Both the position numbers and the translations under genes were made by a program. The notes beneath the pieces are model-generated. The model was not told the DNA's origin. It saw only the letters and a list, made by a program, of their open reading frames with translations, and searched no databases. Below, in pieces: positions 25,496 through 33,893 of a stretch of 64,000 nt of DNA (within the stretch, counting starts at the first letter, position 1; each line of letters begins with the position of its first letter). The stretch is taken from contig NZ_PGFJ01000001.1 in assembly GCF_002797815.1 (NCBI RefSeq), positions 558,001 through 622,000 on the forward strand, read 5' to 3'. Source of the stretch: Mucilaginibacter auburnensis (lineage in GTDB: Bacteria; Bacteroidota; Bacteroidia; Sphingobacteriales; Sphingobacteriaceae).

Positions 25496-25529
25496 TGACT
25501 ATCATCATTATTTGCGCTGACAGCTATCA
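25496..25529. promoter_or_regulatory. two TGA-N6-TCA dyads upstream of the transpeptidase gene
   Basis: TGA-CTATCA-TCA (25496-25507) and TGA-CAGCTA-TCA (25518-25529) have centres 22 bp apart, two helical turns, and lie 47-80 bp before the ATG. The geometry is that of Crp/Fnr-family sites. The regulator is not visible in this window. Confidence 0.45.
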
Positions 25530-25575
25530 TTTGGCTAAAAGCTTATTATGCTGAATTTTAACTCATTGAAAGATT

Positions 25576-26991
25576 ATGAGAAAGCTTTGTTTAATTCTAT
25601 CATTTTTGTTTGCGTTCGGAGCCATGTCATGCCGTGCACAGGTAAGTGCAGATGCTGCCCTTGCTACCGAGATACAGGCCCAACTGGATGACATTAACCT
25701 GGCTGCGCAACTTAATTTTCCGGCCTCGGTTGCCCGTTTCTATCGCGAAGGCAAATTTGCCGGCACATGGGTTACCGACAACTATGGCCAAAACGCAAAA
25801 TGGCAGGCTTTGCTGCTTATTGATTGCGTTTTGCAGTACGGCCTTTCTCCTGCTGATTATCATCCTAAAGAAATACTATATAACAGGCTCTACGATATAG
25901 AAAAAACTGATAAGTTAAATGTCGCGCAGAAAGCAAGGTTTGATATCATGATGACTGATGCCATGGTTACCCTGCTTAACTACCTGCATTATGGTAAGCT
26001 CAACCCCAATTACGGCCAGCTTGCTATTGACAAAGGCCTGGGTTTACCCTTTAATGCGGAAAGATCATTAGCGCTGATTTTAAAACAGCCTGATTTTAAA
26101 ACCGGCATGTTAGATGTGCAACCGCGTTCAAAAGCCTATGCCGATCTGCAATATAAAATGCGCCAGTTAAAAGGGCAATATGACGGCGATTGCTATACCG
26201 TTCCCGAGCAGACCATACGTAAAATAGCCATTAATATGGAACGTTTGCGTTGGGCCGAAATTAATGATGCCGAGGCTTACGTGCACGTTAATATCCCATC
26301 ATTTGATCTCACTTATCATTTGCCTGATACCAACAGAATGTTCAAAGTGATAGTAGGCAGTCCGGAGCACCCAACGCCTGTTTTACAAAGTAACATTGAA
26401 TACTTTACTACTGCGCCCGAGTGGAAAATTCCCGCAAGTATTTTTAATAAGGAGTTATTACCCAAGGCTATTAAAAATCCGGCTTACCTTACAGAAAACA
26501 ACCTGACCATTTACGATGGCGTTGGCCAGGTTGAGAACATTGACGCGGCGCTGCTGAACACTATTGCAAAAAACTCTAAAAACTATTACGCCAAACAAGC
26601 CGCCGGTTGCGATAACGCGTTGGGCCTGCTGGTATTCAGGTTTAAAAATATTTATTCTGTATACCTGCATGATACGCCAGATAAAATGCTGTTCAAACGT
26701 GAAAAACGCGATCTGAGTCATGGCTGCATAAGGGTTGAAAACGCGGCTTTGCTTGCCGAACTGCTGCTTAAAAATGATGCGCAAGGTGGAAAGGTAGCTC
26801 AACTGAAAAGAAATCTCACCAAAGAAAAACAGCAAAATTTCGTGCTTACTCAACCGGTTCCGGTTAAACTTACCTACCTAACCTGCTTGGTAAAAGATGG
26901 CGAAATAGTTAATTACAAAGACATCTACACACTGGATAAAAGTCTGGAAATGGCCATGTATGGCGTAAGCGATCCGGTGAATTTAAGGTGA
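25576..26991 (+). CDS. L,D-transpeptidase (YcbB/LdtD type)
   Basis: A 471-residue exported protein with signal peptide ending MSCRAQ. The N-terminal part holds an LdtD-like helical domain (LLNYLHYGKLNPNYGQL). The catalytic YkuD domain starts at about residue 235 (ERLRWAEINDAEAYVHVNIP, DLTYHLPD) and contains the active site SHGCIRVENAALLAELLL, with Cys in HGCIRV at about residue 386. It forms 3-3 cross-links or related bonds in peptidoglycan in the periplasm. The next gene, a stress protein, starts 22 bp downstream, so the two are probably one transcript under the upstream TGA-N6-TCA dyads. Confidence 0.9.
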   Translation: MRKLCLILSFLFAFGAMSCRAQVSADAALATEIQAQLDDINLAAQLNFPASVARFYREGKFAGTWVTDNYGQNAKWQALLLIDCVLQYGLSPADYHPKEILYNRLYDIEKTDKLNVAQKARFDIMMTDAMVTLLNYLHYGKLNPNYGQLAIDKGLGLPFNAERSLALILKQPDFKTGMLDVQPRSKAYADLQYKMRQLKGQYDGDCYTVPEQTIRKIAINMERLRWAEINDAEAYVHVNIPSFDLTYHLPDTNRMFKVIVGSPEHPTPVLQSNIEYFTTAPEWKIPASIFNKELLPKAIKNPAYLTENNLTIYDGVGQVENIDAALLNTIAKNSKNYYAKQAAGCDNALGLLVFRFKNIYSVYLHDTPDKMLFKREKRDLSHGCIRVENAALLAELLLKNDAQGGKVAQLKRNLTKEKQQNFVLTQPVPVKLTYLTCLVKDGEIVNYKDIYTLDKSLEMAMYGVSDPVNLR

Positions 26992-27013
26992 AACCCATAA
27001 AACCCGAAATGTT

Positions 27014-27901
27014 ATGAAAACGATTCTTGTCCCAACCGATCTTTCTGCCACTGCTGATAACGCGGCGCAATACGCCGTACATCTGGCCGAAATTATAAAA
27101 GCCGACGTAAAGCTTTGCAACGCTATTAAAGTGCCGGCCGATAGTGTTTTTGCTAATACCGTTGTTTGGCCGTTAGAGAATTACGATTCGTTAAAAGAAA
27201 GTATTGATAACGATTTGCAAAGTAGCTGTAACAAACTTACGTTAGAAGAGAATGCCAGTTTGGGCAAGCATACCTTTCCGCGCATTAATTCGGTAAGCAG
27301 GCCGGGCAACGTGGCCGAAGTTGTAAATGAAATTGTAACCACCGAACGTATACCACTGGTGGTAATGGGCCTCTCGGGAGCGGGTGCATTAAACCGGTTC
27401 TTTTTAGGGAGCAATAGCGAAGAAGTTATAGAGAATGCCGATTTTCCTTTATTGCTGATTCCGTCCGACGTCTCATTTAAACAAATTAAAAAAATTGCGT
27501 TTGCAACTGATTTCAACAAAAAGGATTTGCAAAGCGTGTACTCGCTCATCAGTTTTGCACGCCACTTTGATGCGGAAATAATGATAGCACACATTACCGA
27601 TGACGCTCAGGATGATGAGGAACATCAAAAAGTTGCTAATGATTTTCTAAGCGACATTTGCGATAAGGCGAACTACAGTAAAATTTATTATCGCCGCGTA
27701 AGAAGTGTAGATGTTGAACGTGGCCTGGATTGGATTTGCGAACATAGCTTTTCAGATATGATAGCAATGAGCCATGGCGATCACAATTTTATCGATTCTT
27801 TTTTTAGCGGCAGCTATACCAAAAAGCTGGCCCGGCATGTAAACATTCCACTACTGGTTTATCCAAAGCATTCCAGATCAGCCTCTATGTTTGTGTTTTG
27901 A
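27014..27901 (+). CDS. tandem universal stress protein
   Basis: A 295-residue cytoplasmic protein with two UspA domains. The first (1-150) starts MKTILVPTDLSATADNAAQYA. It ends with an intact ATP-binding loop MGLSGAGALNRFFLGS, matching G-2x-G-9x-G-S. The second (about 155-290, IKKIAFATDFNKKDLQSVYS) has MSHGDHNFIDSFFSGS, where the first glycines are less conserved. Such proteins often belong to oxygen-limitation regulons. Its place between the transpeptidase gene and the cbb3 cluster, with Crp/Fnr-like sites on both sides, agrees with that. Confidence 0.9.
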   Translation: MKTILVPTDLSATADNAAQYAVHLAEIIKADVKLCNAIKVPADSVFANTVVWPLENYDSLKESIDNDLQSSCNKLTLEENASLGKHTFPRINSVSRPGNVAEVVNEIVTTERIPLVVMGLSGAGALNRFFLGSNSEEVIENADFPLLLIPSDVSFKQIKKIAFATDFNKKDLQSVYSLISFARHFDAEIMIAHITDDAQDDEEHQKVANDFLSDICDKANYSKIYYRRVRSVDVERGLDWICEHSFSDMIAMSHGDHNFIDSFFSGSYTKKLARHVNIPLLVYPKHSRSASMFVF

Positions 27902-27910
27902 TCCGTAAAT

Positions 27911-27946
27911 ATGACGACCGTCATTTTTTACATGGTCGGTCGTCAT
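27911..27946. promoter_or_regulatory. Crp/Fnr-like dyad within a hairpin upstream of ccoI
   Basis: ATGACGACCGTCAT (27911-27924) is a TGA-N6-TCA dyad. ATGACGACCG (27911-27920) also pairs with CGGTCGTCAT (27937-27946), with a T6 run in the loop. The element lies 9 bp after the stress-protein stop and 50-85 bp before ccoI. It could be a regulator site, a terminator, or both. Confidence 0.45.
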
Positions 27947-27995
27947 GTTATGGGAAACTGAGCTTGTGCACCTTTGAGTTATAAAAAAAAGGAAT

Positions 27996-30395
27996 ATGAG
28001 CGTTATCACTCCCGAGACTGTAACCGCCTGTTACCACTGCGGAAATGACTGTGAAGAAGAGCGTTATACAATTGACTATAAACAATTTTGCTGCCATGGC
28101 TGCAAAGAGGTTTATACCATTCTGTCAAAAAGCGGATTGAACAATTACTACTGTTATAACGACCGCCCCGGCGCTAACCGCGCAAAAAAAGACCTGCAAT
28201 TAGATTATCTGCTGGAACCTTCCATTATTAAAGACTTGGTAGAATACAGCGATGATGATGTAACGATAGTTACCTTTTATATTCCGCATATTCACTGTAG
28301 CTCTTGCATATGGTTACTGGAACAGTTGAACCGCCTTAACCCTGCCATTTACTACAACCGGGTTGACTTTCTGCGCAAACAGGTAAATATCCGCTTCAGC
28401 AATAAAGATATTGACCTTAAAGGAGTTGTAGAGCTATTGGATACAATAGGTTACGAGCCGCTTATCAGCCTGCAGGATGTGATCAAGAAACAGGCCTTCA
28501 GCAGAAAAGATGATCTGGTAAGAAAAATAGCTGTGGCCGGTTTCTGTTTCGGCAATGTCATGCTGCTCAGTTTTCCGGAGTATTTGGGTTTCTCGGAGCA
28601 CGATACTTCCTTCAAATACTTTTTTGGCTGGCTCAACCTGGTATTTACCTTACCTGTTACTTTTTACAGTGGCTGGGGTTATATGCAGGCAGCTTATACC
28701 ACGCTTAAAAATAAAGTTTTAACTATAGACTTTCCGCTGGCATTGGGAATAGCGGTGTTATTTATCCGTTCGTGGATTGAGATTGCCACTAACACCGGCG
28801 CGGGCTTTGTTGACACGCTTTGCGGCTTGATCTTCTTTTTACTGATAGGCAAATTTGTTCAGCGTAAAACCTATTATCATTTATCGTTCGAGCGGGATTA
28901 CCGTTCATTTTTCCCGGTGGCCGTGCAGGTAATTGAGGAAAATAGCGAACGCCATGTGCCGTTGGCCGATTTACAGGTAGGGCAGCGCATCAGGGTGCGC
29001 CACCAGGAGATTATTCCTGCCGATGCCATCCTGTTAAAAGGCGATGCCAAAGTTGATTTCAGCTTTGTTACCGGCGAATCGGTGCCTGTTAATAAAACCT
29101 TAGGCGAAGTAATTTATGCCGGCGGCCGCCAAATGGGTGGAGCTATCGAACTGGAAGTAGTAAAACCGGTATCCCAAAGCTACTTAACCCGCCTTTGGAA
29201 CAATGAGGCTTTCAGCCGCAGTCAGGACGACCGTATAGAAACTTTTAGTCAGAAAGTAAGCAAGTACTTTACGGTTGTTTTACTGATAGTAGCGGTAGGC
29301 TCGTTTGCTTATTGGGCGCCAACTGATATGCACAGGGCAATAGCATCGCTAACTGCCGTGCTCATTATTGCCTGCCCATGCGCACTGGCTTTAAGTACGC
29401 CATTTACCATGTCGGCAGCGTTGGGGATATTCGACCGAAACCTGTTCTACCTGAAAAACGCTGCCGTTGTTGAGCAGATAGCCGCTATTGATACCCTGGT
29501 TTTTGATAAAACAGGAACCATCAGCATAGCAGGGGGCAGCAATGTTGAACTGGTTGGCGAGTTGAGCGTTGAAGAAAAAGACGCGGTTAGCGCGGTCTGC
29601 GCCAACTCATCGCACCCGCTAAGTCAGCTAATTTGCCAGCACCTTGGTTCCGCCTCGCGAGATACGCATGTTACCGTTTACAACGAAATATCAGGCAGGG
29701 GCATTGCAGCAAAAGCTAATGGCATCAGCATAAAGTTGGGTAGTGCCAAATTTGTGTTAGCCGCTGATAGCAACGCCGTGGCCGACAATGGTAGCCTGGT
29801 GCACGTTATTATCAATAGTAAATACAGAGGTTACTTTACCATACGGCACCAATACCGCGAAGGTATGTTTGAAATGCGTAAGTTGAGAGAACAATACCAA
29901 CTCTACCTCCTATCCGGCGACCATAATCACGAGCGCGGCAACCTGTCATCCGTATTTGGTGATGAAAATGCCATGCACTTTGAGCAATCTCCTCAAGATA
30001 AACTCAACTTTATTGAAGGTTTACAACAAAAAGGCCAGAAAGTAATGATGCTGGGCGACGGCCTGAACGACGCCGGCGCACTGAAACAAGCCGATGCAGG
30101 CGTTGCCGTAACTGATAATGTAAACAACTTTTCCCCTGGCAGTGATGCCATTCTGGACGGACGATCACTCAATAAATTACCGGCCTTTTTGAAGTTCTCC
30201 AAAGACGCCCTGCATGTTATCTATGGCTCGTTCTGCATATCCTTTCTGTATAACCTGATAGGATTGAGCTTCGCGGTTACAGGCAGGTTATCTCCGGTTA
30301 TAGCAGCTATTTTAATGCCGGTGAGCACGGTCACTATTATATCATTCACCAGCATAGCCACGCATCTGGCAGCTAAGAAACGCAAATTGTTATGA
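27996..30395 (+). CDS. ccoI: cbb3 oxidase maturation copper P-type ATPase CcoI
   Basis: A 799-residue P1B ATPase. It has a Cys-rich N-terminal metal-binding domain (CYHCGNDC at 12-19, FCCHGCKEVY at 31-40) and an HMA-like domain with HCSSC (100-104). Eight membrane helices are expected. The A-domain TGES is at 359-362, the transmembrane metal site CPC at 460-462, the phosphorylation site DKTGT at 504-508, and the hinge GDGLNDAGAL near 690. CcoI/FixI exports copper for assembly of the cbb3 oxidase Cu-B centre. The downstream ccoS start overlaps its stop (ATGA), and the structural genes follow. Confidence 0.93.
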   Translation: MSVITPETVTACYHCGNDCEEERYTIDYKQFCCHGCKEVYTILSKSGLNNYYCYNDRPGANRAKKDLQLDYLLEPSIIKDLVEYSDDDVTIVTFYIPHIHCSSCIWLLEQLNRLNPAIYYNRVDFLRKQVNIRFSNKDIDLKGVVELLDTIGYEPLISLQDVIKKQAFSRKDDLVRKIAVAGFCFGNVMLLSFPEYLGFSEHDTSFKYFFGWLNLVFTLPVTFYSGWGYMQAAYTTLKNKVLTIDFPLALGIAVLFIRSWIEIATNTGAGFVDTLCGLIFFLLIGKFVQRKTYYHLSFERDYRSFFPVAVQVIEENSERHVPLADLQVGQRIRVRHQEIIPADAILLKGDAKVDFSFVTGESVPVNKTLGEVIYAGGRQMGGAIELEVVKPVSQSYLTRLWNNEAFSRSQDDRIETFSQKVSKYFTVVLLIVAVGSFAYWAPTDMHRAIASLTAVLIIACPCALALSTPFTMSAALGIFDRNLFYLKNAAVVEQIAAIDTLVFDKTGTISIAGGSNVELVGELSVEEKDAVSAVCANSSHPLSQLICQHLGSASRDTHVTVYNEISGRGIAAKANGISIKLGSAKFVLAADSNAVADNGSLVHVIINSKYRGYFTIRHQYREGMFEMRKLREQYQLYLLSGDHNHERGNLSSVFGDENAMHFEQSPQDKLNFIEGLQQKGQKVMMLGDGLNDAGALKQADAGVAVTDNVNNFSPGSDAILDGRSLNKLPAFLKFSKDALHVIYGSFCISFLYNLIGLSFAVTGRLSPVIAAILMPVSTVTIISFTSIATHLAAKKRKLL

Positions 30396-30553
30396 GCATA
30401 ATTTACTTTTTAATAGGGTGCAGCGTATTGCTGGCCCTTGTATTTTTGGGCGCTTTTTTCTGGGCGCAAAAAAATGGGCAACATGATGATATGTATACCC
30501 CATCCGTAAGGATCCTGCTTGATGAGCAACCGCTTGACGAAACCGAAAAGTGA
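30392..30553 (+). CDS. ccoS: cbb3 oxidase assembly protein CcoS
   Basis: A short gene of 53 residues, MSIIYFLIGCSVLLALVFLG..., overlapping the ccoI stop as ATGA. It has one membrane helix (about 3-24), then FFWAQKNGQHDD, the usual CcoS sequence in which an aromatic-rich turn and an Asp pair follow the helix. CcoS is needed for cofactor insertion into the cbb3 oxidase. The stop TGA at 30551 forms part of a TGA-N6-TCA dyad. Confidence 0.92.
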   Translation: MSIIYFLIGCSVLLALVFLGAFFWAQKNGQHDDMYTPSVRILLDEQPLDETEK

Positions 30554-30562
30554 GCATTGTCA
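30551..30562. promoter_or_regulatory. Crp/Fnr-like dyad upstream of ccoNO
   Basis: TGA-GCATTG-TCA overlaps the ccoS stop codon and lies 83 bp before the ccoNO start. It has the same TGA-N6-TCA geometry as the sites in front of the transpeptidase, ccoI and the gene at 36475. Confidence 0.4.
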
Positions 30563-30644
30563 TGTTTTCAAACAACCCTTGTCATTCTGTACCCCGCTCG
30601 TTCAAAATAATTTTACAGCATTAAAACATCCCAATTAATTTATT

Positions 30645-32759
30645 ATGCAACCCGAAAAATTTTACTACGACAATAAGATCGTCCGGAATTTTGGTATAGC
30701 AACCATAGTGTGGGGCATCATCGGCATGACGGTGGGCCTTTTGGTAGCCATACAGTTATTTAAACCCGGTATGAACATGGGCAGCCAGTACACCACATTT
30801 GGCCGTATACGCCCGCTGCACACCAATGCTGTAATCTTCGCCTTTGTGGGTAACGCCATTTTTATGGGTGTTTACTACTCGTTACAACGGCTTTTAAAAG
30901 CCCGCATGTTTAGCGATGCGTTGAGTAAAATTCATTTCTGGGGATGGCAGCTCATTATTTTGTCAGCAGTAATAACACTACCGCTGGGCTTAACTACCTC
31001 GCATGAATATGCCGAACTGGAGTGGCCCATTGATATTGCCATAACGCTGATCTGGGTTGTGTTTGGTATCAACATGTTTGGTACCATTATAAAACGTCGC
31101 GAGCGTCACCTTTATGTAGCCATCTGGTTTTACATAGCCACCTTTGTTACTATAGCTGTTCTGCACATTGTAAACTCTTTTGAGTTACCTATATCTGCCT
31201 TTAAAAGTTATTATTTGTATGCAGGTGTACAGGATGCATTGGTACAATGGTGGTACGGTCACAACGCGGTTGCGTTTTTTCTAACTACGCCATATCTGGG
31301 CATGATGTATTACTTTTTGCCTAAAATGGCTAACCGCCCTGTGTACTCTTATAAATTAAGTATCCTGCACTTTTGGTCGCTGATATTTATTTACATCTGG
31401 GCCGGTCCGCACCACTTGTTATATACTACATTGCCAGGCTGGGCACAATCATTAGGCGTAGTGTTCTCTATCATGCTGATAGCGCCAAGCTGGGGCGGTA
31501 TGATCAATGGCTTGTTAACACTACGTGGTGCATGGGATAAAGTTAGGGATGATGTTATCCTGAAATTTATGGTGGTTGGTTTAACCGCCTACGGTATGGC
31601 CACCTTTGAGGGGCCTATGCTATCGTTAAAACAAGTAAACGCCATTGGCCACTTTACCGATTGGATTGTTGCGCACGTGCACGTTGGCGCTTTGGGCTGG
31701 AACGGTTTCTTAACGTTTGCTATACTTTACTGGCTGATACCGCGCATGTATCGCACCGAGCTGTACTCTAAAAAACTGGCATCATTCCACTTCTGGATAG
31801 GCACTTTAGGTATACTGTTTTACGCGGTGCCTATGTACTGGGCCGGCTTTACACAAGGTTTGATGCTTAAGGAGTTTACGCCGGAAGGTTTGTTGAAATA
31901 TCCAAACTTCTTGGAAACCACCATTCGTATTATTCCAATGCATGTAATGCGTGCCATTGGCGGTGGTATGTACCTGATTGGCGCTATTGCAATGGCTTAC
32001 AATCTGGTTAAAACCATGACTCAGGGTAAATTAGTAAGCAACGAGGCAGCCGAAGTTATGCCGCTTGCAGCAGCCCACATAGAGCAGCACGAAACCCGCC
32101 ATCGCTTACTGGAACGTAAACCAATACAAATGATGGTGGTAGCCTTGGTTGTAATATTAATAGGCTCTGTAATCGAACTGATGCCCACCATGACCATATC
32201 ATCCAACATACCGACCATAGCCAGTGTAAAACCATACACGCCGTTGGAACTGGAGGGCCGGGACCTGTACATCCGCGAAGGCTGTGTTAACTGCCACTCT
32301 CAAACCATCAGGCCGTTCCGTTCAGAAACAGAACGCTATGGCGAGTATAGCAAGGCCGGAGAGTTTGTGTATGACCACCCGTTCCTGTGGGGCTCAAAAC
32401 GTACCGGACCCGACTTGCAGCGTGAAGGGGGAAAATACGGTAACGCATGGCACTATAACCACATGCTTGATCCACGTCTGATGTCGCCGGGAAGTATAAT
32501 GCCTAACTACGACTGGCTGATCACTCAGACCCTTAACACAAAAGCAACAGGTGATAAAATTAAAGCCATGCGCAAACTGGGCGTGCCATATCCCGAGGGT
32601 TATGAAAATACTGCCAATGCTGATCTGGACAAACAGGCCAAAGCCATAGCTGATGATCTGGGTAAAAACAACATCAAGGTAGAAAGTGATAAAGAGATCA
32701 TAGCAGTAATTGCCTACCTGCAACGCCTGGGTACTGATATTAAAGTTAAAAACCGCTAA
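30645..32759 (+). CDS. ccoNO: cbb3-type cytochrome c oxidase subunits I and II, fused (CcoN-CcoO)
   Basis: A 704-residue fusion. Residues 1-480 form the 12-helix haem-copper subunit CcoN, with ligand histidines visible in RPLHTNAVIFAF, WWYGHNAVAFF, GPHHLLYT and HVHVGALGWNG. After a further helix (about 490-512), residues 520-704 are the CcoO cytochrome c domain, with one CxxCH haem site at 547-551 (CVNCH) and a Met-rich C-terminal part (PGSIMPNYDWL). CcoN reduces oxygen and pumps protons; CcoO passes electrons from CcoP. The fusion is common in Bacteroidota. It is the first structural gene of the cco operon. Confidence 0.96.
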   Translation: MQPEKFYYDNKIVRNFGIATIVWGIIGMTVGLLVAIQLFKPGMNMGSQYTTFGRIRPLHTNAVIFAFVGNAIFMGVYYSLQRLLKARMFSDALSKIHFWGWQLIILSAVITLPLGLTTSHEYAELEWPIDIAITLIWVVFGINMFGTIIKRRERHLYVAIWFYIATFVTIAVLHIVNSFELPISAFKSYYLYAGVQDALVQWWYGHNAVAFFLTTPYLGMMYYFLPKMANRPVYSYKLSILHFWSLIFIYIWAGPHHLLYTTLPGWAQSLGVVFSIMLIAPSWGGMINGLLTLRGAWDKVRDDVILKFMVVGLTAYGMATFEGPMLSLKQVNAIGHFTDWIVAHVHVGALGWNGFLTFAILYWLIPRMYRTELYSKKLASFHFWIGTLGILFYAVPMYWAGFTQGLMLKEFTPEGLLKYPNFLETTIRIIPMHVMRAIGGGMYLIGAIAMAYNLVKTMTQGKLVSNEAAEVMPLAAAHIEQHETRHRLLERKPIQMMVVALVVILIGSVIELMPTMTISSNIPTIASVKPYTPLELEGRDLYIREGCVNCHSQTIRPFRSETERYGEYSKAGEFVYDHPFLWGSKRTGPDLQREGGKYGNAWHYNHMLDPRLMSPGSIMPNYDWLITQTLNTKATGDKIKAMRKLGVPYPEGYENTANADLDKQAKAIADDLGKNNIKVESDKEIIAVIAYLQRLGTDIKVKNR

Positions 32760-32770
32760 TAAGTAAACAT

Positions 32771-32968
32771 ATGTTCTCACAATTTATATCACAGGCCGAA
32801 GGGCCGCAGGTTTATCTCATTACTTCACTGGCGATATTCCTGGTTTTCTTCATCGTAGTAACCATTTTACTTTTTAGCATGCGCAAAAACCATATCAATT
32901 ACATGAGTGATATGCCATTGCACGACACTAATGACCAACCCTTAACCACAGCAGAATATGAAAACTAA
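32771..32968 (+). CDS. ccoQ: small cbb3 oxidase subunit (CcoQ-like)
   Basis: A 65-residue protein with one membrane helix (YLITSLAIFLVFFIVVTILLF, about 15-35) and a polar C-terminal tail (MSDMPLHDTNDQPL). It lies between ccoNO and ccoP and overlaps the ccoP start by 11 bp. Sequence is poorly conserved in this family, so the name rests on position and topology. CcoQ stabilises the assembled complex. Confidence 0.8.
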   Translation: MFSQFISQAEGPQVYLITSLAIFLVFFIVVTILLFSMRKNHINYMSDMPLHDTNDQPLTTAEYEN

Positions 32969-33857
32969 ATTTTTATTGATGTTGCTATTCCTGTCAACCG
33001 GTACAGCTCTTACCGCTGCTGCCCAGGATGCGGAACCTGAACTAACCAGCGGTGAACTGATGAACTATGTGGGTTACGGCACTATTGTTTTTGTATTGCT
33101 GGTATTTGTGGTAGCCATGTTGGTTGTTTTGCGCGCTGTAAACGCCATAAGTAAAGTAATTTTAGGTAGCGAGGCATTTAAAGAAACAGCCGAAGGCGCA
33201 GCTTTTGCCAAAAAGGAGAAAGTTAGCACAGTGAACAGGCTGTTATCATTAAGGCCGCTGTCTGAAGAAAAGGACCTTATAATAGAACATGAGTACGACG
33301 GTATTCAGGAGCTGGATAACCCAACGCCGGCCTGGTTTATGTACCTGTTTTATGGTACCATAGTATTTGCCTTTGTTTACTTAATGGTATACCACGTGTT
33401 AGGCGTTGGGCAATTACAGGATGAGGAATATAAAACCGAAATGGCCGTTGCCAATAAACAGAAAGAAGCTTTTCTGGCAAAATCCGGAAGCAACATTGAT
33501 GAAAAGTCAGTCAAACTAAGTACTGATCCCGGAGATTTAGCCGCCGGGAAAAGCGTATTTACCGCCAGCTGTGCGCCGTGTCACGGTGTTCAGGGACAAG
33601 GTGTGGTTGGTCCAAACTTAACAGATGATTACTGGCTGCATGGCGGTAGCGTAAACGCTATTTTCAAAACCATTAAATATGGTGTTACAGATAAAGGCAT
33701 GCCTACCTGGGAAAAACAGCTTTCCCCCAAACAAATTGCTGATGTAGCTAACTACATTAAATCACTTCATGGCACCAATCCGCCTAACCCTAAAGAGCCG
33801 CAGGGTCAGAAAGAAGAAGGCGGAGGCGATGCAGGTGCTAAAACAGCATCATTATAA
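32958..33857 (+). CDS. ccoP: cbb3 oxidase subunit III (CcoP), single-haem form
   Basis: A 299-residue membrane-bound cytochrome c. It has an N-terminal signal-like helix (1-22), a second helix (about 36-58), a CcoP-type domain with IQELDNPTPAWFMYLFYGTIVFA (about 115-140, third helix), and one cytochrome c domain with CAPCH at 205-209 and GMPTW as the Met ligand region (about 240). Classical CcoP has two haem c sites; only one CxxCH occurs here. A Pro/Gly/Lys-rich tail follows. It takes electrons from the periplasmic donor and hands them to CcoO. Confidence 0.93.
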   Translation: MKTKFLLMLLFLSTGTALTAAAQDAEPELTSGELMNYVGYGTIVFVLLVFVVAMLVVLRAVNAISKVILGSEAFKETAEGAAFAKKEKVSTVNRLLSLRPLSEEKDLIIEHEYDGIQELDNPTPAWFMYLFYGTIVFAFVYLMVYHVLGVGQLQDEEYKTEMAVANKQKEAFLAKSGSNIDEKSVKLSTDPGDLAAGKSVFTASCAPCHGVQGQGVVGPNLTDDYWLHGGSVNAIFKTIKYGVTDKGMPTWEKQLSPKQIADVANYIKSLHGTNPPNPKEPQGQKEEGGGDAGAKTASL

Positions 33858-33893
33858 CAAACAGAATAACACAATTTTTAGAGGGATAGAGAC

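Noticed and set aside
27911-27946. Simple intrinsic terminator of the stress-protein gene
   Set aside because: The T-run lies in the loop rather than after the stem, so a clean terminator call is not justified; kept as a mixed regulatory element.
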